A stretch of DNA of 64,000 nt. It comes from a bacterium. Lineage in GTDB: Bacteria; Verrucomicrobiota; Verrucomicrobiia; Limisphaerales; RI-55. Position numbers and translations under genes: made by a program. Of the stretch, positions 17,401 through 25,809 are shown one piece after another. The stretch spans positions 1 through 64,000 of the forward strand of contig WGOC01000005.1 in NCBI GenBank assembly GCA_016124235.1, in the 5' to 3' direction. How positions within the stretch are numbered: position 1 is the stretch's first letter; the number at the start of each line of letters is the position of its first letter. A model generated the notes under the pieces. The model did no database searches and was not told where the DNA came from. It saw only the letters and a list, made by a program, of their open reading frames with translations.

Positions 17401-20400
17401 AGTAGGGACTGTTCGGATCGTCGCTCATCCGCCACGCGGTCAGAGATCGAATTGCCGCGCCACACGATTCCCGCGGACGTTGCCCGGTGGCATCCTGCGC
17501 GCTCCCTGAAACCGCCCTTACCGGCGCAAAACCAGCACCCGGATTCGACAGCGGCCGGCCGGCGGGGTTGAGCGATTCCAGGCCAAGTTCGATCGTTGAT
17601 CCGGCGGAACCGGGAGCCGTTACAAGGACGTAGTAATGCAGGGCGGTGTTGGGATTGGGTTCCAGATCAGAGTCCAGGAAGAGCGTCGGTTGATTGTGGA
17701 CTCGCGCCGGCGCGAGGCCCGAAGCGATTCGCATGGTGGCGAGCGCGGCCGTGACGTTGGTCTCTGCCATTGAGGCGAGTTGCGTTGGATCGATCAATGT
17801 CGAGCGACCGGGGAAATTTACAAACGCCAATGCAGGTGGCGATTGGATAACCATCGAGCGCCCTCCATCCGCGATTGCATGCACGCCGTAATCCGTGGTT
17901 CCGAGACTGCGGCTGCCGGCTCCAGCATCGGGTACCAATCCCACTATCGACGGATGCAATTGCCCCGCCGGTACATTTGTGATGGCGAGCTGCGTAGGAT
18001 CCAGCAACAAAAGATTCCGCGTTCCCGCCACTTCAAGGGAACCGTCCTGCCCCAGGTCGATTGACTGGATCGCTCCTCCGAGCAAGGTATCCGGAATGGC
18101 GATCTTGTTGACCAGTTTTGGACTCAGCGGCAGCGTGATGTTGAGCACCGCCAGCGTCTGGATGCCGTCGTCATCCGGTTGCAGTGACACCAACGCCGCG
18201 GAAATGGTCGTTCGAACGCCCCCGATTTCAAGCGGCAGCTTGCTGATCAGTTTGACCCAGCGCGGATAAGAATTCTGTTTGAACGGATAAACACCGCTCG
18301 AAGGATCAGTAGGATTCAGAGGCAGCCCACCATAGACAAGCGTCCGGTACATCGGTGGTACGATTGCCCCTGTGGGCTGGCCTTTCTCATCCAAAAAGAA
18401 GCCGTTCCGCAACGTCACGCCCACATCAGAGCCACCACGGTCCACGGAGAAATCCAGAATCTTTTGAGTCGTGTTTTCGACTACGACGTTAAACTTCTTG
18501 CCGTAAAATTCCGGGGGCGCCAGATCGGGAATGGGTAGCGTCTCACCGTCGTCAACGTAATCACCATCGCCATTCAGGTCCTTGCCGGTATTCGTCGCAT
18601 TGCGACGCTGCGGGGTTGGAAACGCGTCGCGCTCCGCCTGGCTTGATCCATAACCGACGAGCAATTCCTGAAGATTTACAAACCCAAGGAATTGCGCGTC
18701 CTGTCCATATTCCTGATAAACCAAAAAAGGTGGGGCCCAGCGAACCTTGTTTGCCACCGAACTGACACGATAGGTCACAATCGGGGAAGCGATGACATTC
18801 GGCGACTTGCCATTGTCCTCCATGGCGACGACCCAGAGGTACTGGCCCTTTACGCTGACGGTGGTCCCCTGCACCTGATTGATCTGCGCGTCAAGATCAC
18901 CTCCGACCACGACAACCAGATCGTTGCTTTGCACTTGCCCGTGCTGGCTCCGCTTGTAGTCGTAGTGCGGAACAACCACCAGGTCACGGGGCTGGCCGCG
19001 CAACGGAACCCGGTTCAAAAACTTGGGTTGGAGCGGAGTCGAGATATCATAAATGCTCAACTGATCGGCCGGCGGGCCTTGCTCAACCACGTACAACCGG
19101 TTGCCGCTGATCGCCGCGCCACGACCGTTGACGACGCCTCCCAACGACGCACTCGACGCGGGCGGCGTACGAAAGGTCGTCGTGAACGTCTCCGCTGAAT
19201 CGGTACTTGGAAGCTGATCGAGCGGTTGCCCGGCCAGATCGCGAACCGACTGGCCCGACAGCGTCAATCGATACTCACCATCGGGATTCAAGCCCGGATA
19301 CTGCAGGCTCAATGACTGCTGACTCGCGCTCAGCCGGACGATGGGAGCAACATCAGTTGCCGATCCGCTCAGTGTGATTCCCTCCAGATGATTCGTGACG
19401 TACGAATCAATGGGTTTGTTGAAGAACAAAATAATCTGACCATCTTCGCCCACGAAGCCGTCGTTCGACGGCTTGACCTCCACGACCAATGGACCATGCA
19501 CGTCATTGGTATCTGGCGCTGGAATATTCGGGACTGGAGTCGGCGGTTGGGGACCGGTGAAGGCGACTCCGTAGGGTATGTTGGCGTCCTGAAAAAAGTT
19601 CTGGCCGCGAACATTGACCTGCAGCTGGGCCAGAACCGGGCGGTTCACGTTCAACGTGCCCGTCCAGCGTGAGCTGGTACCGATTTTGGCAAGATTCGCA
19701 TTGTCCAACGAATACACCACGTTGGTCTCAACCTTGCCGGTTAACAGGTTGGTCCGGCCCATCTGAACGATCTTGACCTTGATGTCCGGCGCTTCGACGG
19801 GCTGGGATGCGTTGACAATGATTTGAGCTGGTTGACCGGCGGCCGGTTGCACCGGTACGGTGGAAATGCTTACAGTCGGCGGCGTTTCCGTGTCGGACGG
19901 CACTTGGAAAAAGAAGTTTTTGTAAACGACACCAGAAAGGGTCAGATCGCCCTGTTGGCCCGGAACGAAGTTAAGCGGATTGGCCGACTCAGTCTGGGTA
20001 TCTTGAAAACGCGGGTGCGTGGCGGTCACAACATAATTCGCGCCCGCTGCCGGCGCCACAGTCAGGAAGTATCCGTCGGCGCCCGATGTGGCGTAGACCA
20101 TGCCCGGAAACAATCTGCCGGCCTGCCGGTTTAACGGTCCGCCACTCAGGCTGACCGTCACGAACGCGCCGCTCAACGGCTTTGAAATCACCAATGCCCG
20201 TTGGTACATCGCCGTGTAGGCAGCACTGACAAAGGCCTGGGCCTGGCCCACCACAAATCCCAAATCCACCAGCCCCATCGTCTGCGCCAAGTAGACCGGG
20301 ATGTCCACACTACCATTTCCCGTCTGCAGGTTGACCGCCGAATTGATCACTCCGGCACGTTGCAATTCGAGCGCGACATCATACGGCAGCGCGGCAACCT

Positions 20401-23400
20401 TGCCTTTGATAACGACCGGACGCGGGCCAAAAAGCAACGGAACCAATACCTGGTTGAACCCAATCTGAATCGGTAATGCTGCAGGACCAAGCGCTGGAAG
20501 GACCAAACCAATCGAGGTATCCAGAAATCCGTCCGCCACCTGCTGGCTGTCTCCACTTTGAATCCTAATCGCACCACCGGGTTTGAATGGAGCGGGTGTG
20601 TTCGTCCGCGGCGTAAACAACATCTGGTCCCTGATCTCGTAGGTGGTGATGTCCTCGGTATCGCGCACGACGGCCAACGCGGCCGTCACGTTCGTCGGCG
20701 CTTCATTGGTCGGATACCCCGCCGCCGTCAGATCAACGGGAAACCTCACTTGCATTGGCAGCGTGGGTGGATTGCCTTCCACGTGCAGGTTAAGAGCCGT
20801 TCCGGCCACTGTGGCATTGGTTGGCATCACACCGCCCACCTGACTCTGAAGTTCGAGCACGTTCAGTGGATCTATCTTAAACTTGGTACGGCCCTGAATC
20901 GCGTTTGGGGGCAGGCTTATCGTGACTGGGCCGGCGTCGCTCTGGACCTGCAGGTCGCCACCACGGGAATACAAACCGACAAAACCATCATCGAATTCCT
21001 GCCGACTCACCGGCACGTAAACGCGCGTTCCATTCAAATTCACAAATGTCGCGCTGATCACATCCTCCTCCGTGCCGTTGATGAAGCTGCTGAAACTGCC
21101 GTCCGGTTTGCTAAGCACGGTCTGCGTCTCCCCGGAATCCTCGTTCACCAACACCACCGGCACTGCGGGATCCGCGACTCCCGGCTGCCCATGCACGACA
21201 ATCGCATACGGATCATCTCCCGGCGTAAACGCCGGAATCTCATTTTGAATCTCCACCGGCACGTTGGTGGCCCCGGGCTCGTAAATTACGAGTTGAGCAG
21301 TCGTGATCCGAGTGCTGGGCGCCACCGTTGTAAAACTAAATTCTTTTGAGCCTTCGAGCGCCATGCCGGTCGGATCCGCGATCGTGGAAGCCAACCGCAC
21401 GCGATAGATCGTGCTGGAATCGAGATCCGTGGCGGGGCTCAACGTGGCCGTCGTGTTCTTCAGATCCAACGTCAACGAGGCCGGTACCACTGAATCATCT
21501 GGTTTGAGGATTTGAATGGCGTCGCCAACGACCGTTGCCGGATTGACGGCTTCGGTGAAACGAATCACTACACTGAGCACTCGAGCAACCTGTGTCGCGC
21601 CGTCAGTCGGCGAAATGGAAGCCACACGTGGACCGGCGGGCGCGGTGCCAAGATCCTGCCCCACTGGAATCATCGGATCGGCGACATTAGCGGTCGCGAA
21701 GCCGGTATCGCCGGTCGTCGGATCAGTGACGCCAACTTCTACGTCACCGGTCGGTGCCACTAGTTGGTAGCGGCCCTGATCATCGGTCAGTGTGAGCCAC
21801 GGGAGGCCGGTCAATCGGACCGGCATGCCCGCTTGCACATTGCCTTGTCCGTTACGCGCCACACCACTGATCAATCCCTGCGGTTGCGCGACTTCAACCA
21901 GAACGTATTGTCCGGATCCTCGCAGGCCGGCGAGAGCTTCGCCGGTGGTTGGTTCAAGACTATTCAGGTTGCCGTTGGCATCGCTTTGCAGGCGTTCGAT
22001 TGGTTGCAGACCGTAGATACCCACATCACTCAACACACGGGCCAAAACAAACAATCCGTTGGTGGGCGCACCGGTCAGTTGCGGAACCAAGCCACCGCTG
22101 ACCGTCGAGCGATCAACCGTCAGATCAAAGGCACCAACGACCTCGAACCCGTCCGCCATCAAGTTGGTGAAAACGGTTGAATCCACGCGGCGAAGTCGCA
22201 GGGCGCTGGGTCCGGTCAACTGGCCGCTGCCCGCGAGGACACGAATTCCATCCGCGCCGATTTGACCACCGTTGGTATCCAGCGCGATGCCATCGAATGT
22301 CCCTTGCGGAAGCACGTCGACACGAACGGCCGCCTCGTCCAGTTGGTCGGGACCAAACAGTAAAACAGGGCGCATTGGAAAACTGGCGTTCAGCGTTTGC
22401 GGATCCTGATCACCCGGCCTCTGATATCCCACAATGTATTGCTCATACTGCGGCGTCAGGCGAAGCGATCCGTCGCTCAACAAATAGGACTCCGTGACCT
22501 CACCGCGCAGCAGATAACCACTCGGCAAGTTAGCGGTGGCATGTTGAATCTTTAGATTGGCCGTGCCCGTCGCGAGCGCCGGTATCACGCTCGCGGGGCT
22601 CGCCGGTGGCGTCACACTTCCGTCCGCCGTCAGGCCGGCCGCGTCAATTTCCGCGGGCAGATCGTATCCTTGGAGCGCCGCGCCCACCTGTGCAGGCGGC
22701 GGAGCGGTTTCCCCAATGTCCGCCACGACCAACGCGTAAGCGCCCGTCGCACCGAGACTGACATTCAGGACATTGGTGCCGTTGCCCGGAACGGTTTGTT
22801 CGACCGTCCACTGCAAGGCGTTGGTGTTCCACCTCACCAACGCCGCCAATTCCGTTGCTCTGATTGCGCCCGTCGGCTTGAGTTTTGCCGCAAGCGGCGA
22901 TGCAAATGGACTATTCGCTTCGATCCAGAATGCGTTCAGCGGACTCCAACCCAGCGGGAGGAACGCGGGAAGATTTTGTCCGGTCAGTGGCGTCAAGGTG
23001 ACCGTCGTGCTTTGATTCACAATGCCCGAGCCAAAATCGATCGTGATCGAACCGGTCGCGTTGGTAACCTGGGTTCCACCAAGCGGTGATACAACGAACG
23101 TATTTTCCGATCGTTTGGTCAGCCGTGGGTTGGGAAGCACAGCCGTCTGATCGAGCGTCAGGTCTTGTTTTCGCCAAACCGGAAGATAGCCGTCCGTCAC
23201 AAATTTCACGATGTGCTCTCCCGGTCCCTGACCAAATGATGCGACGCCCGATGGTGAATCACTCAACTGACTCGTACTTCCGGCAGGTCCCGCGATATCC
23301 AACTCGACTCCCGGCAACGGCTGGCCAGCGTCGTTCAGACTCCTCGTGATCCCGAGCGCCGCCGCCTTGGGCGGACGTGCCACAAAAAACTTGGTGACCA

Positions 23401-24577
23401 GCGACGGCGCCGACGTTCCGCTTCGGCCCAGCATCAACGTTCGTTTCCCGGTTCCCTGCCCCGGTGCCAATGACGCATCCGCGGACCAACCACTGAGATC
23501 AAGGAATTGTTTTCCGCTTGCTGTCGCCCCGTCGCTCAGCTGGATTCCGGTTGTCCCGGAAAACGAATCCACGAGCAGCACTAATGGTCCGGCAAGGACG
23601 CGCGCCGACGTGTTGGTCACCGCGACCTCAACGTTCCAAACGTTGAGCGCGCGGTTAAGGCGCATGGAACTGAAATAGACAGACACATCAGAGGAAGCTT
23701 CCTGCAATGTGATGTCGCCCCCATTCAGATGAAACGCCTGCTCTGTCTGCGCGTCTGCACGCAAAGGCAGAAGAACAACCGCGGCCAACAGGAAAAAAAT
23801 GAAAAAGCGAAGCCACTTTTCCGAAAGCCCCCTCCGACGGTGCGTCGAGGTTCCATCTCTACTGAATCGCGATTCGTCATCGCTCTTGGCTTCGCTGGCG
23901 AGTGCTTTGGCCGCATGACCGCGAATCAACTTTCTCTGGTCGAACTGGTTGAATGCCAGCAGGCCAATTCCGCCGGCCAGGAGAAGCCCCCACGTCGCCG
24001 GTTCCGGAACGACGTTCAAATCGGCAAACCAACCCTGCGAGGCGATTCCATTGTCGTTGTTGAACAGATCGAAATAAAGCGTCAACGGCTGACCGACCGC
24101 CTCCTGCGGCAGTGCGACTTTGATGTCGTAAGCCCATTGATAGTTCAAACTCGGAGTCAGGCTCGGATAATCAATTGGCATTCGCAGAATGCTCGATTCG
24201 GCAAGCAAGGTCGCACCCGGTGTCGGCGGTGCCCAGACCACGCCGGACGGATCTACCGTCACCAAAACCATGGTTAGAAACGCCAGATCATCCTGAATCG
24301 TCAGCGTGAAGGAATCGCCAAAGGCTCCCGGCTGCAAAACTTCATCGGTGGCAAAACCGAACTTCAACTCCAGCAACGGATTCGAAACGTCGTTCGCAAC
24401 CGAGAATGCCGATTGGCCCGAAATTAGAGACTGACCGGCCGTCGTATTGTAGACCACTGGCGAAAACGTGCCTTGGCCAAAAGCAAAGCTGCCTCCGAAA
24501 AGATTAAGAACGAGCATTAAGGACAACGGACCTGGAAATCGGAACCGATTGAATTGCCTATGGTTACAACTTGCCAT
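11459..24577 (-). CDS. Giant RHS/YD-repeat protein with N-terminal PEP-CTERM segment and unknown C-terminal domain
   Basis: This is a 4372-codon frame. Residues 1-35 are a signal peptide, 36-188 a small secreted domain, and 190-219 a PEP-CTERM motif (VPEPATWGLLL, hydrophobic stretch, then QRKLIRG). A second signal-like hydrophobic segment, FFIFFLLAAVVLLPL, follows at 258-272 and ends in RADAQ. Then come a carboxypeptidase-regulatory-like module (about 900-970), Big_5-type Ig domains (about 980-1100 and 1700-1800) and a beta-propeller-like stretch (about 1810-2300). An RHS entry domain (GPFGVGWDFNYNQRL, about 2500-2550) leads into many YD repeats. An Ig-like insert sits at about 3870-3985, and the RHS core (LRARYYD, EPDPLGY, DPSGL) at about 4010-4070. 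The last 300 residues match no family I know. RHS shells usually encapsulate a C-terminal toxin. No immunity-sized gene follows. Start is the ATG at 24577; no strong ribosome binding site was seen. Confidence 0.9.
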   Translation of the reverse strand: MASCNHRQFNRFRFPGPLSLMLVLNLFGGSFAFGQGTFSPVVYNTTAGQSLISGQSAFSVANDVSNPLLELKFGFATDEVLQPGAFGDSFTLTIQDDLAFLTMVLVTVDPSGVVWAPPTPGATLLAESSILRMPIDYPSLTPSLNYQWAYDIKVALPQEAVGQPLTLYFDLFNNDNGIASQGWFADLNVVPEPATWGLLLAGGIGLLAFNQFDQRKLIRGHAAKALASEAKSDDESRFSRDGTSTHRRRGLSEKWLRFFIFFLLAAVVLLPLRADAQTEQAFHLNGGDITLQEASSDVSVYFSSMRLNRALNVWNVEVAVTNTSARVLAGPLVLLVDSFSGTTGIQLSDGATASGKQFLDLSGWSADASLAPGQGTGKRTLMLGRSGTSAPSLVTKFFVARPPKAAALGITRSLNDAGQPLPGVELDIAGPAGSTSQLSDSPSGVASFGQGPGEHIVKFVTDGYLPVWRKQDLTLDQTAVLPNPRLTKRSENTFVVSPLGGTQVTNATGSITIDFGSGIVNQSTTVTLTPLTGQNLPAFLPLGWSPLNAFWIEANSPFASPLAAKLKPTGAIRATELAALVRWNTNALQWTVEQTVPGNGTNVLNVSLGATGAYALVVADIGETAPPPAQVGAALQGYDLPAEIDAAGLTADGSVTPPASPASVIPALATGTANLKIQHATANLPSGYLLRGEVTESYLLSDGSLRLTPQYEQYIVGYQRPGDQDPQTLNASFPMRPVLLFGPDQLDEAAVRVDVLPQGTFDGIALDTNGGQIGADGIRVLAGSGQLTGPSALRLRRVDSTVFTNLMADGFEVVGAFDLTVDRSTVSGGLVPQLTGAPTNGLFVLARVLSDVGIYGLQPIERLQSDANGNLNSLEPTTGEALAGLRGSGQYVLVEVAQPQGLISGVARNGQGNVQAGMPVRLTGLPWLTLTDDQGRYQLVAPTGDVEVGVTDPTTGDTGFATANVADPMIPVGQDLGTAPAGPRVASISPTDGATQVARVLSVVIRFTEAVNPATVVGDAIQILKPDDSVVPASLTLDLKNTTATLSPATDLDSSTIYRVRLASTIADPTGMALEGSKEFSFTTVAPSTRITTAQLVIYEPGATNVPVEIQNEIPAFTPGDDPYAIVVHGQPGVADPAVPVVLVNEDSGETQTVLSKPDGSFSSFINGTEEDVISATFVNLNGTRVYVPVSRQEFDDGFVGLYSRGGDLQVQSDAGPVTISLPPNAIQGRTKFKIDPLNVLELQSQVGGVMPTNATVAGTALNLHVEGNPPTLPMQVRFPVDLTAAGYPTNEAPTNVTAALAVVRDTEDITTYEIRDQMLFTPRTNTPAPFKPGGAIRIQSGDSQQVADGFLDTSIGLVLPALGPAALPIQIGFNQVLVPLLFGPRPVVIKGKVAALPYDVALELQRAGVINSAVNLQTGNGSVDIPVYLAQTMGLVDLGFVVGQAQAFVSAAYTAMYQRALVISKPLSGAFVTVSLSGGPLNRQAGRLFPGMVYATSGADGYFLTVAPAAGANYVVTATHPRFQDTQTESANPLNFVPGQQGDLTLSGVVYKNFFFQVPSDTETPPTVSISTVPVQPAAGQPAQIIVNASQPVEAPDIKVKIVQMGRTNLLTGKVETNVVYSLDNANLAKIGTSSRWTGTLNVNRPVLAQLQVNVRGQNFFQDANIPYGVAFTGPQPPTPVPNIPAPDTNDVHGPLVVEVKPSNDGFVGEDGQIILFFNKPIDSYVTNHLEGITLSGSATDVAPIVRLSASQQSLSLQYPGLNPDGEYRLTLSGQSVRDLAGQPLDQLPSTDSAETFTTTFRTPPASSASLGGVVNGRGAAISGNRLYVVEQGPPADQLSIYDISTPLQPKFLNRVPLRGQPRDLVVVPHYDYKRSQHGQVQSNDLVVVVGGDLDAQINQVQGTTVSVKGQYLWVVAMEDNGKSPNVIASPIVTYRVSSVANKVRWAPPFLVYQEYGQDAQFLGFVNLQELLVGYGSSQAERDAFPTPQRRNATNTGKDLNGDGDYVDDGETLPIPDLAPPEFYGKKFNVVVENTTQKILDFSVDRGGSDVGVTLRNGFFLDEKGQPTGAIVPPMYRTLVYGGLPLNPTDPSSGVYPFKQNSYPRWVKLISKLPLEIGGVRTTISAALVSLQPDDDGIQTLAVLNITLPLSPKLVNKIAIPDTLLGGAIQSIDLGQDGSLEVAGTRNLLLLDPTQLAITNVPAGQLHPSIVGLVPDAGAGSRSLGTTDYGVHAIADGGRSMVIQSPPALAFVNFPGRSTLIDPTQLASMAETNVTAALATMRIASGLAPARVHNQPTLFLDSDLEPNPNTALHYYVLVTAPGSAGSTIELGLESLNPAGRPLSNPGAGFAPVRAVSGSAQDATGQRPRESCGAAIRSLTAWRMSDDPNSPYYNKYLSRPFALVTETVTSEELFRLTTEVDREIIFSGAELRAFIDPSEATQPDAAPVIGPFAAQIDARKKVIYPISTVTAFTVNRDYIVGDNPPPPGSPAPIEDTYGAILSHSGELRTSDVDLSVPSPRMPINIVRTIGNQDTYEGPFGVGWDFNYNQRLTVLDPLTFPQGLQLPLVVRDTEADSELAGSQDVLFNDGEGQIIHFRWMGTNMPALYQQDPLVQNFKYQEVVSDYYLPQRGVFNLLVKFKDGRFERLTPAGTRYRYASSGRLESIIDAYPENRHDLQYDRNGWLVRIDDHSVTVPRYLEIGHYRRRSSDPDFVSDLDENTENAYLEGLICRLRDFTGRDVLFQYDSQGFLTNRVGVEVQGANGGFAGRSQTFYTYVNCRLASISATADGTPYVAAANTFTESGKPVAQASSGSYGNADISISPDSSAKNIATKTSSVTVSDQTTVQRQYDNRGNVTKTTVAGPNTPAVSEVRSNTVDGLVYFVRHPEGNTETMNYDSGNSIFRSRGNLLSVTVDPGPRGGSSYTQSFHYDPRYNVMSGEQIDANGFHNVYSLTSDGRAIAKITYESGETRTSSYNTRGQATHTVNENGVERSMTYNDADGYIQTESSGGITYTYGYDGSRASLLGRPASIAPPLSAPTTFVYDDRMQATRIARGGLIQKFAYDEIGRATIEEQEVGDGRKLTTARSFNEKGFLTNVTISGVEVDGSVSSISTTMVPDKRSRVEKVIHPNGTEQTFEYDARGNNIKTDYGDYSEKFTYDLNNNLTAVTQGGDLVRTYEYDGLDRVRKMIRKTGTQDYTESSTYRPGGQMLTETLTDPVFGTVKEMNYGSIDALGRHLDVAVHGNVISPQYSYTYGSLMSGVTGPRMNSSTTWDASGNATSYKDPNTQVVMQRDANGRVFQTDSQEDGATYSRTFTFDDLDHQKTLSDPLGTVFTYDPRADGTFTKITNQRGNAATMDHSALGELLSKKRADGMEMEYRFNKERQMVYQGDPNAGFSYGYDNTMRLTNDTLRSGSARTYGGFDPRSMPTAITLPGGNETRKYDLQRRMIQRTLEYQGKTLLEDYTYDAMDRIRSVKYTQNGGSENTDSFDYDPAGPLVAAHFAEDGNQFDVSYGYYADGVEKSITYPSGVKVDEIRDATGRLTGLSDANGNIISASSWQGNSQPKVLQLGSTMQIVNQYDARGRLTGSRTTRTADDAVLAHMRYQYDGANNLQIRQYVHRGGRADVFGFDAGERIAQAQIGVLVTNVAGTGPTLYARHYSYEPLGLDYLTTAMITGAAANAPPFATNWTSHDSFLLPGIVDGYARGQADPLGNVASAQLWVRTAGAGSAQPVTASIEHDGLGRLVRIQFADGTIVKNQYQPGGLRFATEVIRGGSTIRNLAYVYDSSSRLIEEYDRTVTPAQLRARYYYASGDAPVAADLRAGGTGPLQRFYYLTDTSMSVIAIADADGNVVERTWYDTFGQPAIERRDTAAPTVNLIQAGDGGSLLVVFSEPVQPTWTDPGPGSGVVAFDHDLQSAVTLRDADSGSSIEGTVTWESAAPGYRPLSVIRFSPTQSATGAVTMTLVGGAVSDEWGNTNTTRSVTFTNSAPAGTVFYLGAPQTDTAAVPLARSALDSPFLFHGQYYDYDSGLVYLRARYYDAFSGMFLEPDPLGYESSVNHYAAYANNPVSQRDPSGLLPKGISYGAFRHYLANEHGFTSHELRLFDGAHEHLTRLGMGSIEIAAHVRVMYREAMENKRNWELGIRSFGTEEKAATRLARLDEFYQTKEEKVYAKTQDDGIAHHDIDGVLTGEQFTGDMDGLYAKLNGEIATIDQLTAFQNAVNAEAASLSKGYREMAEGGGGYIHQTEVQKVYQHGFSLNIPQEYGSKHALSDGGRFGYQAVENINKKMKKGIGEAFSIAFDSNNPNEIEINDKVDVDGMVQEHESFYKDVLFNPWAAGKGFNRELFNQRKRQMRRDAGRVHDTLFPKPFYMKNK
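11462..12355 (-). other. Unrecognised C-terminal domain of the RHS protein (candidate toxin)
   Basis: About 298 residues follow the RHS core end DPSGLLPKG. This is where polymorphic toxins carry their variable effector. The segment is hydrophilic, rich in Lys, Glu, His and Asn, with predicted-looking helices and charged runs (FNQRKRQMRRDAGRVHD near the end). The DNA looks somewhat more A/T-rich than the YD-repeat part, although this was not counted. I see no HNH, ADP-ribosyltransferase, deaminase or RNase signature. The HHDID motif and conserved-looking histidines are possible active-site candidates, but that is only a guess. Confidence 0.5.
23749..24010 (-). other. PEP-CTERM anchor joined in frame to a second signal peptide
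   Basis: Codons 190-219 hold VPEPATW, a hydrophobic stretch and a basic tail. Codons 220-256 are a polar linker with RRR just before a second hydrophobic segment ending ADAQ. No ATG, GTG or TTG in this frame lies between the two segments. Another frame has ATG ACG AAT at 23880-23872, with a TGA overlapping it in the third frame (ATGA). The layout therefore resembles two coupled genes that now read as one, or a real fusion. Confidence 0.7.
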
Positions 24578-24998
24578 TTGCAGGGATTGGGCTGGAAAAT
24601 CGTCACGAATTTCTTACGCGAAATTCGACTCTGGTTTCACGATCAAATCCCTAAGCGTCTGAACAAGAGCCGTTTGCCCCTATTGCCTGATCTGAATTCC
24701 GCGCAGGTAGCGCCGTCTGCCGGTAGCGGCCCTTAGAAAAGAGGTCCCGCGCGCATCAAAGCCCGGCGTGGTCTGATGCCTCACCCAAATGACCTCAACA
24801 GCAATTTGTCACCTGCCCTTTACGGCGGGCCTCGACCGGCGCCGAGCGATGGCAAGCAGAGTGAGCACGACAGATTGAAGTTTGTCGTCGGTTCGCACGC
24901 GTTTATGGTTTGCACCCGGTGATAACCGAGCGTTAACGGACTTAACCGTCAGTCGCTTGGATCGCCGAGCGAATCGGGCAGACTCAACACGATTTGAT
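24578..24998. other. Intergenic region between divergent RHS and M48 genes
   Basis: About 420 bases separate the RHS start from the preferred M48 start. It must contain the promoters for both directions, but no convincing -35/-10 pair was found by eye. An open stretch upstream of 24999, in frame with the M48 gene and starting at TTG 24882, is not protein-like. No RNA gene or repeat was recognised. Confidence 0.4.
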
Positions 24999-25769
24999 GT
25001 GAGCGGACTTTTTTACAATCTGGGCCGGAGACTTGGGCGGGCGACCATCCCCGCCATTCGCAAGACTCGATGGATTTACGACGGACTCGCCGGTAGCGAT
25101 GCGGATGCGCTACGAGCGGAGGCGAACCTCGGCGCCGTGCTGGCAAAGGAACTCCGCGCCGCCACGCAACCCGCGAATGATCCAGCACTCACTTCCCTCG
25201 TGGCCGAACTAGGCCAGCGATTGGCGCCTCCCGATGATGCTCAGCGCGATTTCCGCTGCGACGTGCTTCACGATGACTTGCCGAACGCGGTGGCGTTGCC
25301 GGGTGGATACATCTTCATCAATGATTCTCTCGTCGAGTTCTGCGACCGCCACCCGGACGAATTGGCATTTGTGATCGGGCATGAAATGGCGCATGTCATC
25401 AAGAGACACGCATGGGATCGCGTGTTGAACGACGCCATGCTGCGCGTGGCCACGACCGTAAGTGGTCGTGCCGGAATGTTGGGCGCCTGGTTGCGCAAAA
25501 GCGGATTCGGTTTGTTGCAGAGTGCGCACTCCCGCGACCGTGAACTCGCCGCGGACACTTTGGGCATGGACTTGACGATCGCGGCGGGCTTTTCGCCGTC
25601 CGGCGCTATCGCGTTGCTGCGCCGAATGGCGGAGTTGGAGGCGGACGCAAACGGTAATGCCCAGTATTTCTCGTCCCATCCTCCGGCCCGCGAGCGCATC
25701 AGTCACCTCGAAAATTTCCTGAAAAAGCGATCGTCGCCGCCGGGCACAAACAATCCGGACGACGAATAA
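24999..25769 (+). CDS. M48-family zinc metallopeptidase
   Basis: A 256-residue protein counted from GTG 24999. The zinc motif HEMAH is at residues 128-132 in GHEMAHVIKRH, and the third ligand is probably Glu182 in RDRELAADTLG, the usual M48 arrangement. The C-terminal SSHPPARERISHLE is also typical of the family. It resembles the compact Oma1/LoiP-type (M48) quality-control peptidases. No transmembrane segment or lipobox is seen with this start, so location is unclear. The frame is open back to TTG 24882, but those 39 residues look non-coding, whereas VSGLFYNLGRRLGR looks like a native N-terminus. It converges with the next gene 40 bases downstream. Confidence 0.85.
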   Translation: MSGLFYNLGRRLGRATIPAIRKTRWIYDGLAGSDADALRAEANLGAVLAKELRAATQPANDPALTSLVAELGQRLAPPDDAQRDFRCDVLHDDLPNAVALPGGYIFINDSLVEFCDRHPDELAFVIGHEMAHVIKRHAWDRVLNDAMLRVATTVSGRAGMLGAWLRKSGFGLLQSAHSRDRELAADTLGMDLTIAAGFSPSGAIALLRRMAELEADANGNAQYFSSHPPARERISHLENFLKKRSSPPGTNNPDDE

Positions 25770-25809
25770 GATCGCCACCGACAAACCAAATTGTCGGATC
25801 AAAACTTTC

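Noticed and set aside
24690..24740. G+C-rich segment considered as a REP-type hairpin
   Set aside because: The arms (GCGCCGTCTGCCGG and GTAGCGGC) do not pair well enough to call a hairpin.
24882..24998. TTG 24882 as the M48 start
   Set aside because: The extra 39 residues are polar and unlike the family; GTG 24999 begins a native-looking N-terminus, though its ribosome binding site is weak.
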